DNA of 64,000 nucleotides from Gyrodactylus bullatarudis. Its lineage: Eukaryota; Platyhelminthes; Monogenea; Gyrodactylidea; Gyrodactylidae. Below the pieces are notes generated by a model. That model was not told where the DNA came from. It ran no database searches and was given only the letters and a program-made list of their open reading frames with translations. The stretch spans positions 62,001-126,000 of the forward strand of contig SSNU01000321.1 of the NCBI GenBank assembly GCA_012064415.1, read 5' to 3'. How positions within the stretch are numbered: the stretch's first letter is position 1; each line of letters starts with the position of its first letter. Shown in pieces: positions 11,157 through 22,899 of this stretch. Position numbers and translations under genes: made by a program.

Positions 11157-14100
11157 ATCCTCTTAGCTTGATATCCGAGCTTAGATTAAATGTAATATTT
11201 GCTAAGTTAGAGAGATTATTTCTTAATGTTTCTCCGAGACTGTATTACAATTTTCAACAACCAAAAATTTCAAATTTATTATGTAGAAAGAAATAACCTC
11301 AGTCTAATATTTACTCATGAGTGGTGATAACAAAGATGAGATATACGTCCAAATAGTAATTAAAACTATTGTTCGTTAGCAAATAAACGAAAAAATACCT
11401 CAAAGTAATACTATTGTAGGGAATTTTCTAATGTAAAAGAGAATAGGCATCTTTATATTTAATAGATTTTTCTCGCTCATATACTAGGATCATCTTATCC
11501 ATTGTTTGAATAAATATTTGCTCATGTTAACCCTCACAAAAAACATAATTAAAAATAAGAGAAGTATAACCTCTGTGTTTATTACAAAGGAATACAACTG
11601 ATCATTTTAATAATTATTGAAAATAAAATCAGTCTACTCATGTTGTTCGACCTCAAAAATGATTGGCGCCAAATTTGAGTGAGAAAATGATTTCTAAAAA
11701 GGTGGGAGATTAATAGGACCATTGAATTTTTGACAGATTTTGAATCACCGAAAATTGAGTAGGAAATCAATTTTCACCTCCTAAACGAAAAAATGAGATT
11801 CCCAACTTCATATCGAGAAGATTCATGTGGAAGAAAACATGACTCAATGATTTATTTAGTTCGTAGAAATCTTGAATACTAAATGTGACCGTCATATTCA
11901 AAAAGTACACAGTTCGAAATGTCATTTTAGTTCTGGAGAACAGCACTCTATTGAATGATAAAAAAATACAAAACGATCAAAACAGAAACACCTTTCTTGC
12001 TTGGAATAAAATTTGAATAACAAAGAAGAAATGGTGAGACATCAACAGTGAAGATTTCTTGTGGATTTCTTGTTGACAAAAGAGATTTTTGTTCTCCAAG
12101 CCAGAAATACAAACAACAACATTATGAGAGAATGAAATTTATTCAAATTAATATATAAAAAACATAGATTTAAGTGTCTTTTGCTACAATACATCTCTCA
12201 TTTACTCACAAACATACATTATGTCAAGTATTTTATATTCAACTTTGTTTCTGCTGTTTATTGAGTTGAAAATAAAATGAAAACGAGAGAATGTTGAAAT
12301 AAATATCCTGTTACTTGTATACTCTAACATACTTTAACAATTTTTGGTGTAAAGTACCTTTGTGAATAGTATAAACTAATAATAATACAATATATAGTCT
12401 TAAGTCTCATAACTATTACAACTACCTCTCTGTATCTTCAACATCATCAAGTGTATTTACAATTGTGGAAAACACAATATAGAATTGAATTATACATTGA
12501 ATAATCAAATTCACCATCTTTGTAATAATAATTTTCAAGTATTCAGTAAAATAATATTAGACTATCATTTTAGTGAGATGGCAATCCTTTCTTTCTTAGG
12601 TGAGGGGGGAGTCATCACCCAAAAATGAGTTATTCTATTAAGCAGTTCATTGAAAAAAACGAAAAGTGACACGTGACAGGATGAAATAAAAGGCTCAATC
12701 TTATGCATGCGTAAATTTTCGAGAGAAAATTCCTTCTTTAATTTTGAACATAAATTGAGATTGGTATTTTGAAAAATAAAATAAAACATCAAAAGGATTT
12801 TATAATGAAAATTACGTGATTTTTTCCCCTATTCAAAATACCTGTAGAGAGGGGAAAAGAGAATTAATTGCCAGGAGACAGTACTGCTCAATATTGAAAT
12901 TTCTTTTAGAATTTTAATTAGCATCGTTGTTGGTTAGTTACCCATTGATTCTCAAATCTTTAATAAATAAAAACATTTTTGCTTGAAGGGATGAAAGAAA
13001 TTAATCATTAGAATTGTTACATTTAGATTTTTCTGTTAATTGAATGAAAAATTTTGATACAAAAGAACCCTCATCTCCACCTAATGACCCCTAATTTTCT
13101 TAGCCTATCACCCTTGAAGACTCACAGGTTAACTTTCAAAAGTTGGATTCACTTCCTTTCCTGATAAAATTCAATGAAAAATAAAGGCCAAAGAGCCACC
13201 TACTGATTTATCACGATAAAGTGAAAACATGTTGAGACTTCTTTGGATAAAGATGGGTTAATATCGACTCCCTTGAGTGCTTTTGGCTTCATTAATTCAT
13301 TCGGAAGGAGAGAAATAAGAGTTACTTGCTTACAAAAACAACCCCTAGTTGTGATAATGATATATATTTTTATTTGTATATTCCCTAATGAGAAGTTCGT
13401 GAGACTTTTTCTATATATATAGAAGAGGGGTGTTGTTGTTGAAAAAAGATTTGTGTTGGCCGACAACCTTCATCTCTTTTTTCATTAATTAAAATTGGGA
13501 AAAATTTTCATATGTATAGGGAAAAACACTCATGGCTTTCATCTTTTCTATCATTGGAAAATACTCCAAGGGGAGGGTCAAAAATTTCAATTAGGAACAG
13601 ATGAATGGACACTGAATAAATATTCACCCTCTCTCTATATCTTCTGGTATGTTGCTGGTAATTTTAATACCGGATATGTAGACAGACGTGGTTTTTCTCT
13701 TTTGTATTCCCGGTATGTTGAAGAATACAAGAGGTAAAGAGAAAGAGAGCTCAAGGCATCAACTTCTTTTCATATTAAAATTTAATCAAAGATTTTAATC
13801 AACAAAAGTAGTTACTAGTAGCATGAGTCTTATCAGATAACCGATGTACGAATTCAAGAAAAGTAAGCTTTTTTTGAGTTCTAAAAGAAAATGCGAATTT
13901 TGCTGCAAACAACGTACTTGAAATTTTATTCCCAACAAAATTTGTTATCTGCGTAAATTAGTAGTAAATACAGAGTCAAAAGTCATGTATTATAACTTTT
14001 CTTGTTGCTTCATTTCCTTTTGATGAAACTCATATTGGAGTATCAATATTTTACCTTTATAAAACTATCTATGATGTGTAGAGAGCGTTAAAATCTTTCC

Positions 14101-15420
14101 CTTCACAATTTAGAACCATTTTCTAACAAAATAACTATAATTTATTGCATTTTTTAATCCACTTTTTCAATGAAATTTTCTACTATAATTTTCAAGAAAT
14201 CATTTCTTAAATTGTAGGATTTTAATAGAGAACTCAGTGAATATTTCAAGTATAAATGCACATTTGCGAATTCATAATGGATTGAGAACACTAAGATCTG
14301 AAAATTGTAGGGTAAACTGAATATTCCCGGAGTAAAAAAAGTATTCACTACCCTTATTAATTTATTCTCTTGTAGATGTTTCATTTGAATGCAAGCAAAA
14401 ATCAATTTTTTGAATTTAAAATGTATTCCAAAAATAACAACACTAAAAATGAAAGAGGTAATATTTTTTCCCAAAAATTTGTGTCAAACATTTGATGACG
14501 ATACTAATAAAATTTTGTTACCATCTATCGTTTTCAGAATTATGACAGCCATCTTTCTCTCTCAATCCAGTTGTTTCTTGCCTTGATGAATGGGATTTTC
14601 CTTCTCTTCAGATTTATTCATGTGGTACACTTCCCTGCAAGCAAGCAAAATGTCCAAGATTAACAATACTGCATTTGTGGGGAGATTATGTATTAATCTT
14701 TCAACTTATTAAGTTTATTGAGTTTATCAGCTACCACTTACTTTGGTTGGTGTTTTTTTTGCTCTCTGTAATTTGTAAATTTTTCGTAAAGGCAAGCGAG
14801 ATGAGGAAGAAAACCGATGAAGCAATGGGGCATCTTTTATTTATTTAATTAATTAGTGAAGGAAACAGAGAGAAAGAGAGAGAAACTCATAAGATAATAA
14901 CGATAAGATTAATCTTTTTGACATTTCCAATGTCTTCTTCCCTCTATAATAATCCTTTTTTAGCTTTTATCCCTAGTTTTTATTTCCCTGTTACTATAGA
15001 GATAACTTATTATTATTAATTTATACATACAAATGAATATGTAATAATTATTTACAAATGTAGACATGTGAAAAATCTAGAGAAAATTGATCAAATTGAT
15101 ATAAAGTTGAGGAATCTATGATGATTAGGACGGTCACAAAATGGCATTTTTTCAGAAAAAAAATAGTGAAAGAAAAAATAAAATAAATAACTACTTGAAA
15201 GTAAATTATGAAAATGAGTTATTCGGTCGGGTAGAGCAGGATATTCTGTCTTGAAATTTGATTATAATTAATTAGTTATCAGAAATTTAATTATGGAATA
15301 TATAAAATTAAAATTATTGTAACGCAATTGAAGAGAAATAATTATTTTAATCAAGAAAAATAAGGTTCATCTGCAGGTTACCAATTATCTGACAAGGACA
15401 TAGCCTAGAAAAAAAAGTAA
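11157..15420. other. Long AT-rich intergenic stretch
   Basis: A lone F1 terminus (GATTCCCAACTTCATATCGA) lies at about 11797-11816. A TATATATATAG run sits at about 13411. The 80-106-codon frames in 13.2-14.6 kb start at non-ATG codons or have low-complexity composition and no supporting signals. No gene is supported. Confidence 0.4.
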
Positions 15421-15827
15421 AGCTAGTTAATATGAGGATCGGAATTTATGATTTATACAAAATTCTCATTTTTTCCATCAAAAAATCTATTTTTTGGGAT
15501 CTAGAACATAATATGGAGAAAAAAATTCAAAAAAATGAATTTTTAAGGAAATCATGTTTAGGAGTTGAATTTCAATTTTTTATGATCATTTTCACCCCTG
15601 TAGATCAATAAAATTTCAATAACCGATTTATTCAATTTTCAAATTTCGATCCTGATAGACTTTTTTTGACCGCCTTAAAAATTTTAAGTCACTGAAAAAT
15701 TTCCATTTCAATGAAAATCTAATTCTTCTTAACACAACGGATTTCAGAAATTCTTCATCATCATTGAGTTCTTTATGGAATATTTGAGATTTAAAAAAAT
15801 TATAGATTCCCAACTTTATATTAATCT
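15421..15827. repeat. Palindromic element family F1, short copy
   Basis: Left end AGCTAGTTAATATGAGGATC, right end GATTCCCAACTTTATATTAA; the two are inverted and related to the other F1 ends. The 78-codon minus frame inside is repeat-derived. Confidence 0.5.
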
Positions 15828-17080
15828 GTTGTCTGTGTGGACTTTTTGAATATTCAATTTTCAACCAATGCTAGAAACTTTGGCATATAAAAAAAAGAAA
15901 ATTACTTTCTTAGAAAAAACGGTGTCCGAATGGAAAATTTAACTCGTTCTTAGAAATCTAATAAAAAATAATAATGACCAAACTACTACTAAGTATATAC
16001 AACCATATTCGAATTTTAATCGATGATTTCTTACTTCTCCAGGGGTTACCTTATCATCGACAAGATCCGTGAAATTTTCTTTTCCATTACCAGAATTTCT
16101 TATGTTAAACGAAGAAAAATATGCCAAATGTAATAAACTAATTTTAGCACTAATTTTTTTCACACCTTAATAGGCAATCGATAATTGTTCTCCATTTAAT
16201 AGATAATTGTGGTATTGAATTTTTCGATAGAGATATAAAAAATATCTATTTGATTTAAAGAATTGTATTATTATAGCAAACATCCCAATTTTAATAATAT
16301 TTTCTGATAATTCTCACTGTATTTCCTAGTGAAAGTGAGCTGAAAAGAAGGTGACTAGGATTTCCTGTTTTATTTTTATTCAGAATTAAGAATAATACTG
16401 AAAACCAGAGGGAAAATTTATTCGATAGGCCCGTACTTTGCATGATTTGTTAATAATTCCGTTAAAGTGTTAACATAGGGGTAACTTTTTCTGAATGCTT
16501 ATTCGACCCTGAGGACATTTGGGGAAATTTCCGTTTTCATTTTTTCCTCAATCGATAGTCAAAGAAATCAATTAACCCTTTTTGATGTGTCAAAAATAAG
16601 ATTTAAGATATTTGCTTGACTCAATGCTATATACCGATTTATGAGGTAATCTTAAAAACAATGTTTTTCAACTCAAAAAGTATTAGAATGCTTACTTTAA
16701 CCAGCTATCCCCTCTGTTCTAGAAAAACATTTAAAACAACAAATGAGTTGCTGAAATAAAAAATTCAATTTCTGCGAACATGTTTAAACGGATTAGAATT
16801 CTTTGTTAAATGTTGTCGGCTTCTATCTGCTTCAAATCTTCGAAATCGATAAAAACTTACAAAGGTTCAAATTCCGGTGATAAAAATTATTGTCAGATTG
16901 GAATATTTTTCTTCTTAAAAATTTTATTGGGTCATTTCAAGATGGATTTCAAAAAATAATTATCAACTCTTTGAATGAAAACCTAATTTCTGACAATTTG
17001 AAGAAAAAATTATTCAAGAATTCAAAAAGGAATTTACTTCAGAGAGATAACTTTTCTGAGAAATTTTCACACGAAATAGA
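15828..17080. other. Intergenic AT-rich DNA
   Basis: F1-like internal words occur around 16830-16880. Otherwise nothing is supported. Confidence 0.35.
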
Positions 17081-17087
17081 CAGAGTC

Positions 17088-17095
17088 TATAAATA
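17088..17095 (+). promoter_or_regulatory. TATA box of microprotein gene A
   Basis: TATAAATA, 39 bp before the ATG at 17127. This spacing implies a 5' leader of only about 5-15 nt. Confidence 0.7.
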
Positions 17096-17126
17096 TCAAT
17101 AGTTTCGAGTAATCTTTTTCAACAAC

Positions 17127-17210
17127 ATGAAATGTGAAGGTTGTTGTGATGCCTGTTGTACCAGAGGCGAAGGAGGATTTATATTCCTTCTGGATGATAA
17201 CTTTTGTTGA
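17127..17210 (+). CDS. Microprotein A, 27-residue Cys-rich peptide
   Basis: Complete intronless ORF beginning MKCEGCCDACC and ending FLLDDNFC. It has six Cys (C3, C6, C7, C10, C11, C27) and a glycine-rich middle (GEGG). The tail D-D-N-F-C is shared with genes C and D, the head with genes E-G. The TATA box is at 17088 and AATAAA at 17215-17220, five bases after the stop. The start is fixed by the only ATG after the TATA box. There is no signal peptide, so the product is probably cytosolic. Paired and triple Cys could bind metal or form disulphides, but no family is recognised. Six relatives lie in the next 12 kb. Confidence 0.8.
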   Translation: MKCEGCCDACCTRGEGGFIFLLDDNFC

Positions 17211-18100
17211 TTTGAATAAATAATTTTATTAAAAGTTTAAAGTATTTTCAACTCTGTTCCACTACAATTCAAAGCTTATATTTACTAAGGTTAATATTAT
17301 TTAATAAATAATATTTATTCTTTTGATAGTACAGTTAGTCGGGAAGTAAACGATAACAGCTTGAAACTTATTGCATGCCTTCCTTAAGCTAATTAAGAGA
17401 AAGATGAGAATTTACAATTCTTGCAAAATACTCAATATTTCAATGGTTCTATTTATGTAAGTTTTTGAAAATTTTTCCACTAATTAAACCTTAAATTAAC
17501 CTTACTACTTAAAATTTTTTAAAACTAATCTGTATTGAGAGAGAGTTAACTTTATAGCGGCGTTGTGCGATGAAAAAAATCAAAGTTGCACAGAAAAATG
17601 AAATAAAATTTTAGAAAACATTTGTTTGAGTCAGTTATGTTAATTTTTCGCTGAGTTTTTAAATTGTAATTTCTGTGAAAAGTTTAGAAAAATACACGAA
17701 AGTCAAATGAATTCTAAAATAATTGAAACTAGTCAGCTCATGGCTCAAGAGAACTCCATAAAACTAGGATGGTAAATCTAACTAAAAGATAATTATTATT
17801 TAAAATATTATTATAATTATAATATGCTTGAAAAATATCCTAAAAAGGGATTACGGGGTCATTTAGAATAATTGGCTCATTCTGAAAGTAAAAGTGAAAT
17901 TAATTTAACTAAATGCAAGCAATATTGGTGATATTTCTCTTAGTTTGATCTAAAATGGATAAATAAACACTGATAATTTAAAAATGTCTGAAAAAACTTT
18001 CTTTTCAAACATGTTAATCATTCAGAATATCATAGTTTCTAGAGATATATTCAAGTTGAAATTCCTGAGATTTTTCATAGTTTCAGCTTCTAATTGGAAA
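17211..18100. other. Spacer between microprotein genes A and B
   Basis: AT-rich. Apart from the AATAAA of gene A nothing is recognised. Confidence 0.4.
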
Positions 18101-18107
18101 TAACAAG

Positions 18108-18115
18108 TATAAATA
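18108..18115 (+). promoter_or_regulatory. TATA box of microprotein gene B
   Basis: TATAAATA, 35 bp before the ATG at 18143. Confidence 0.65.
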
Positions 18116-18142
18116 TTGTCAGGTAAAGAGGCATTTTCAATC

Positions 18143-18214
18143 ATGAAGAAATGTCCAGGTTGTTGCTGCTGTGATGATGGGGGCGGAGATTTGTTTTTCT
18201 TGGAAATGTTCTGA
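18143..18214 (+). CDS. Microprotein B, 23-residue Cys-rich peptide
   Basis: ORF beginning MKKCPGCCCCDDGGGD, with five Cys (C4, C7-C10) and a short hydrophobic tail LFFLEMF. It is the most divergent member: the usual CDGG core appears as CDDGGG, and neither the DNFC nor the MGDG tail is present. It keeps the family layout of TATA box (18108), immediate ATG, no intron, and AATAAA at 18234-18239 shortly after the stop. Function unknown. It was assigned to the family by the Cys cluster plus Asp/Gly run and by position. Confidence 0.7.
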   Translation: MKKCPGCCCCDDGGGDLFFLEMF

Positions 18215-18563
18215 ATCCTATTTGATGTTATTTAATAAAAAATTATTTCTTTTACAACTGAATAATAATATCATTCAAAAGAGAAACATGGAGCGATATG
18301 ATAATTCAAGTAAAACAAGTAGCAAGAGCTAAGTAAATAACATGAAAGAAACCAACCCTGGATTATGATAATCTCGAAAACCCACATTTCGATAAACATT
18401 CCCCACATGAGTTTTATCCATGTAATTTATGGAAAAGACTGAAGATTGAAATTCCCACAAAACTTAACTTGAATGGGATTATTTTAGGTTGTGTGAAAAA
18501 ATCTTTCAACTTTCGATTTTGAATCTGTTATGTTAGGGCACAAAATATAATGAATAGTGCAGA

Positions 18564-18712
18564 ACCTATACTTACAAAGGTTGACTAGAAATATTTCGTT
18601 CTAGGTGCTTAGGTAATATATCCCACAGGAACGTCTTATTTGGTAACGTATGGGATATATTACCTGAGCACCTAGAACGAAATATTTCTAGTCAACCTTT
18701 GTAAGTATAGGT
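18564..18712. repeat. Foldback element, about 65-bp arms, copy 1
   Basis: ACCTATACTTACAAAGGTTG at the left is the exact reverse complement of CAACCTTTGTAAGTATAGGT at the right. Pairing continues through CTAGAAATATTTCGTTCTAG almost to the loop (about 18629-18660), with one or two mismatches. It would form a very stable hairpin. A partial relative lies at 22611-22690. Both copies are preceded by GAATAGTGCAG. Confidence 0.8.
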
Positions 18713-19222
18713 GTATTGTATTTCTAGTCAATAAATATAAACTATACACGAAAAGATTCAGTGATATCTGTAGAATTTGTTAATCGATTGATTTTTCAAA
18801 TAATCTGTCATGAATTTTACTGACTCTCAAATTCGAGCCATATATCATTAGTGATACAGCGTCAAAAGCTCTCAAATTGATGAAAAGAGGTCTTGGTTGA
18901 GTTGTTTCAATGTCTACGATTCAAAAATGTTATGGCTTTTTCAAAGATCTCGAGTTTTCATCAAAAACTTGTAAACCAGATTTTTTAACGACTAGAGAAA
19001 GATTTGAGCAGATGAGATGAGTCATTAGATCACAGAAAAATCGATTTATTTTCTCTAATATTGATTTTAGTTAATTCTAGCATTATTTTTAAAACAACAT
19101 TTGTAAATTATGCAAGAATTTCTTTCTTGGGAATGAAGAAGTATCTAATAAACTCTTTTTAGAGAAAACAATTAAAGAATTCTTTACAAATTTATGATAT
19201 TCTGAAATAATTGAGTACACTT
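18713..19222. other. Spacer
   Basis: No supported feature. The polyadenylation signal for gene C is unclear; the nearest minus-strand AATAAA is at about 19045. Confidence 0.35.
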
Positions 19223-19306
19223 TCAACAAAAGTTGTCATCCATCAGGAGTAAAAGACCTCCCCCACCACCATCACAACAGCATCCATCACAGCAGGCGTC
19301 ACACAT
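19223..19306 (-). CDS. Microprotein C, 27-residue Cys-rich peptide
   Basis: Minus-strand ORF beginning MCDACCDGCCCDGGGGG and ending MDDNFC. It has seven Cys at positions 2, 5, 6, 9, 10, 11 and 27. It is closest to gene D: of 27 codons, ten differ, five of them silently, and every Cys is kept. The TATA box is 58 bp upstream. Unlike most relatives there is no consensus AATAAA within 100 bp of the stop. Probably soluble and intracellular, since there is no signal peptide. Biochemical role unknown. Confidence 0.8.
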   Translation of the reverse strand: MCDACCDGCCCDGGGGGLLLLMDDNFC

Positions 19307-19356
19307 GTTTCTAATTTGATTTCTAGACTTTGACTTATTCTAAACCGTAGATAATA

Positions 19357-19364
19357 TATTTATA
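19357..19364 (-). promoter_or_regulatory. TATA box of microprotein gene C
   Basis: TATAAATA on the minus strand, 58 bp before the ATG. Confidence 0.65.
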
Positions 19365-19369
19365 TCTCG

Positions 19370-20099
19370 TAAGATGCTCTATGACATGCAGTAAACACGT
19401 TGACTAAGAAAATATTCCAAGTTTTTTAGTTTGATCGAAATGTAACAGTCTCATGTGATCAAATCTTTCTTGTTTATTAATAGAGCATTTCTAGACTTTG
19501 TCTACAGAAAATATTCTTGAAGGGGATAGAATTTCCATTTTTTATTAGAAAAATTCTTCAAAAAGGAAATAAATTTCTTAATTTCCCCTCATGGAAGAGG
19601 TCAGTCTCCCAAGTCACGATTGAAAGATGCTAAACCCTTTGAAAAACATAGCTAAACGAAAATAATTTTGAGTTTTATTCTTTCACCTAATTACTTCAAT
19701 TACATCAGGTTCTAAATTCTAAAGGATCGTGTATGACCTCTGATATCGGAGGAGATGAACTACTGGAAATTTAAAAGAGATTTAGGATATTTTTTACTAT
19801 CAAATGTAACATTTTTGAAAAAGCTTAATATCTCTGCTGTTGACCCCGATCAGGACGAAAATTATCCTTATTAAAATTTTATCAAAATGTGTATCCAAAA
19901 TTTTGAAGTGTATAAATTTGGTGATGGTAAAACAAATGTAAGATAATTTTTGCGTTAAATTTTCATGAACAGACTTTAGTAAAAGTTATAGAAGAAGAAG
20001 GAGTCTAGGATTCTTCCAAAAAATATAATATAATCAAGATCTTCTGAAACCAAGAAGCCCACTCTTTCTACTTGAGGAGAAAAATTATTTTAAATTGAT
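19370..20099. other. Spacer with MITE remnant
   Basis: GTATGACCTCTGATATCGG at about 19730-19750 resembles the core of the 81-bp MITE at 48050-48130, suggesting a decayed copy. Nothing else is supported. Confidence 0.35.
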
Positions 20100-20103
20100 T
20101 TAA

Positions 20104-20543
20104 CCCTTAAAGACCCAGAGAAAATTTTTTCAAGGTAAATAGCTGATATTGGAAATTGTGTATGGTTTCAGAATATCCTGATTACGAATATGCAATTTTT
20201 TTCCAAAAACCAACCTTTAGTTTAGGAGTTATTGACCCAAAAATAGCCATTTTTATACACAAATAGCTAAATTCTTTTGAACGTTACTAAAATTTTTCAT
20301 TTCAAGAGATGAATTCTGGTTTCTTCTCTTCGATCTCTGGGAGTGGTTTTTAAAAAAAACGAGACATTTTCAAGTCATAACTTCTCAATACTAAATCGTA
20401 GCTTGATAAGTCCCAGTTCATTCGAAAGAATATTAGTTCTTGTTCAGAAAAGTCGTCAATAAATTATTTTCAGTTTCTTCAAAACAGAATAATGGCTTGA
20501 GAAAGTGACCTGTCCCATATATGACCCGCTGGGGCTTAAAGGG
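20104..20543. repeat. TTAA-flanked MITE, family T1
   Basis: Begins TTAA|CCCTTAAAGACCC (20100 onwards) and ends GGGGCTTAAAGGG|TTAT. The first 12-13 bases of each end are imperfect inverted repeats. The interior, around GATTACGAATATGCAATT, resembles that of the T1 copy at 45.9-46.3 kb. Non-coding. Confidence 0.7.
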
Positions 20544-20795
20544 TTATAAAGGACTTGTTTTTAGGATTTCAACAAGACGAAGAAGATAAGATTTTAAACT
20601 TATTTTTTAAATATATTTTATGTTTTTCAGTCTCGTGTTGGGTAGACTAAAAATAAAATAATTTTGAAGAATTTTTATCTAATCGGTGAAGATAAGATAA
20701 TAATTTATTACAAGCAAACTTGTGTTCAACTTTTTCAAGCTTAAGAAATAGACGAATTAGTTGTCTACAACTAGAAATTTCTATACATTTATTTA

Positions 20796-20879
20796 TTAAC
20801 AAAAGTTTTCATCCAAAAGAAGTAAGATACTTCCTTCGCCACCATCACAACAGCAACCATCACAGCAAGCGTCACACAT
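20796..20879 (-). CDS. Microprotein D, 27-residue Cys-rich peptide
   Basis: Minus-strand peptide MCDACCDGCCCDGGEGS... ending LDENFC, with Cys at 2, 5, 6, 9, 10, 11 and 27 exactly as in gene C. The same frame is open 34 codons further upstream, but the TATA box at 20906-20913 lies inside that extension. The start is therefore placed at the ATG 34 bp downstream of the TATA box, matching the family. AATAAA (20788-20793 and again overlapping the stop) follows at once. The + strand 66-codon frame across it is a shadow. Confidence 0.82.
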   Translation of the reverse strand: MCDACCDGCCCDGGEGSILLLLDENFC

Positions 20880-20905
20880 TATTAAATCGTCTAGTTTCTC
20901 ATGCA

Positions 20906-20913
20906 TATTTATA
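20906..20913 (-). promoter_or_regulatory. TATA box of microprotein gene D
   Basis: TATAAATA on the minus strand, 34 bp before the chosen ATG. It rules out the longer reading of this frame as the main product. Confidence 0.7.
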
Positions 20914-20919
20914 CAGGTA

Positions 20920-22130
20920 AAAAAAGAAATGCATGATCTAAATATTTCTCTGACCTCATGACACAAGCTACTACTATTCACAACAAGTCACATTAGAAAT
21001 CAGCAAGTTGTAGAAATATTGAAAAAATGTTATCCTACCTACGCTTCCTAGCCGATTAAGTAGTCTATTATTGCACGCCCAATTTTATAATTTTGACCTG
21101 ATTGGCCTAAATTTTTTATGATTGATTATAAGCCTGTATTCATTTGAAATAGAAATCGTGAAATAATCCAAGAAAATTCACAAAAAACTATACCCAATGA
21201 AATACCAACCCTGATCAACTTACAAGTTGGGAAGGAGATTTTATACTTTTATTTTGACAAACTTTTCCATTAGTAAGTAAAACTAAGCCTCGTAACTATC
21301 GATTGTATTTTTATGCATATCTTTTCAAATAAATGTTATCGCTCTATGTCAGTGTCAATGTTGATGACGATAAAGTATTGTATTTTCATGAATTTTCCTA
21401 CTAAGATTTATAAGATAGAAAGGAAGAGGTTGTATGATGAAGCTTAATTATTGATTCAATGTTTCAAATGTTTCTTCTTCTATCGTAACGCATATATATT
21501 TAAATCGATATACTGCCTTTTTATATTCGTGCATATGAGTGTAATATTGAATAAATCAAATTAATGATCTAAGCTTTTGATCAGATAAACTTTGAAGAAT
21601 AATCATTGCATCTTAGATGACTGAAATTAATGTGAAGTATGCTACTAACTGTATCAAGAAACTGTAGAAAACGATCTCAGATGATTAACAAGAATGAACT
21701 AGGTTATCGTATGGCCAAAGAGATTCTGAAGCACTAAATAAATGATTGAAGTAATTAAAAAATACAAGGAGATAAATCAATGAAAAACCATCCCGATTAA
21801 TAAAGGAAAATTTGTCTTTGAGGAGTGGTAGACTTTTTGATCTAGCGGCATGACTTCCCAGGAAAAGAATAATAGTCCTGAAAGCCGATGTCCTGATGAT
21901 AATCCACATGAAAAATTTGAAAGATTGAAGAGTTGGCCCGAGTATTTAACAATTTGGGTTTACTTATGAATAATCGAAATCGATATTCATCAAAATAAAT
22001 ATTGAATTATTGTACTATACGAGAGATTTTTAATAAGTTAATTCATTTTAAAATAATGATGAAACATGGTTTCGGTATGCAAGCTCATTTTTTCTCATTT
22101 CTCCACAAGGAATTTAAACTTTTTGTTTGC
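20920..22130. other. Spacer between genes D and E
   Basis: AT-rich. The 74-codon minus frame at 21.7-21.9 kb has no supporting signals. Nothing else is supported. Confidence 0.4.
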
Positions 22131-22162
22131 AATTTTTATTTATTAAAACAGTGGTAAGAAAA

Positions 22163-22243
22163 TCAGCATCCATGGTAGCCGTCACCCATCATGAAAATCA
22201 TTCCTCCGTTACCACCATCACAGCAGCATCCATCACATTTCAT
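22163..22243 (-). CDS. Microprotein E, 26-residue Cys/Gly-rich peptide
   Basis: Minus-strand ORF MKCDGCCCDGGNGGMIF... ending GYHGC, with Cys at 3, 6, 7, 8 and 26. Compared with gene F, eight of the first 24 codons differ. Seven of these changes are silent and one is Tyr to Phe, a strong sign that the peptide itself is under selection. Gene E reads two residues further (Gly-Cys) before its stop. TATA box 22294-22301; AATAAA at 22135-22140. The hydrophobic run MIFMM is flanked by glycines. Function unknown. Confidence 0.85.
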   Translation of the reverse strand: MKCDGCCCDGGNGGMIFMMGDGYHGC

Positions 22244-22293
22244 GGTTTAAACGGTTTTTGAGATTATCTGATGTCCAATTCGAGACTGAATTA

Positions 22294-22301
22294 TTTTTAT
22301 A
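22294..22301 (-). promoter_or_regulatory. TATA box of microprotein gene E
   Basis: TATAAAAA on the minus strand, 51 bp upstream of the ATG at its near edge. Confidence 0.65.
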
Positions 22302-22610
22302 TCAAATCATAATACAATGATATCAATAATCTCCGTTATCTCTCCATATCTTTATCTATTATGAGTGCAGGCTGATCACGAGAAATCAAATGATTTTCAT
22401 GTGTAATGATAAACGAAACCAATTTAATAACTAACTGTTCAGTTTTTTAATGTTGAAGCTAATCTCGATGAATTTTGGAATTTATGTAAATAGGTTTTAT
22501 TGAGCTTTTCAATAATTTATGTTTTATAAATGTAGAATTCTAACATTGAAATAATCGGACGAAATATTCCAAAATCAACTTTCGATATAATAATACAAAT
22601 GAATAGTGCA

Positions 22611-22690
22611 GTACCTATACTTACAAAGTTTAACTAGAAATATTTCGTTCTAGGTGCTTAGGTCGTATATACGTCTTATTTGGTAAAGGA
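22611..22690. repeat. Half of foldback element, copy 2
   Basis: Matches the left arm and loop of 18564-18712 (ACCTATACTTACAAAG to GTCTTATTTGGTAA), but the right arm is replaced by unrelated sequence. GAATAGTGCAG occurs just before it and again at about 22889, so a repeat flanks the segment. Confidence 0.65.
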
Positions 22691-22796
22691 TTAGCCCATG
22701 CCACTGAATGTTACAGCTTACTAATGGATCCCACCGAGACTGGTACAAAAGAAACTTACAAAGCATTTAGAAATAATTTAAGTATACATAGATAGT
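22674..22796 (+). pseudogene. Short open fragment of unknown origin
   Basis: About 40 codons are open to a TAG, reading ...KGLAHATECYSLLMDPTETG and ending NNLSIHR. The composition is coding-like, but there is no start and no homologue in the window. It continues directly from the foldback loop, so it may be a remnant of the internal part of the larger parent element. Confidence 0.25.
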
Positions 22797-22899
22797 AGAC
22801 ATATACGCTCAATCCCCTCGTCCAACATCCCATGCAACTCGGATTAATTCTATATATTAGTTCGTACCCCTAGGGTTTTGCTAACTAATGAATAGTGCA

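Noticed and set aside
14154..14474. 106-codon minus-strand frame
   Set aside because: Dominated by Phe, Ile, Leu and Lys as expected for random AT-rich DNA; no promoter, splice site or relative.
20720..20920. 66-codon + strand frame over microprotein D
   Set aside because: Shadow of the Cys-rich minus-strand gene, without its own promoter or start context.
20880..20981. N-terminal extension of the gene D frame (MNSSSLCHEVREIF...)
   Set aside because: The TATA box of gene D lies inside it, and relatives C, E, F and G have no such extension.
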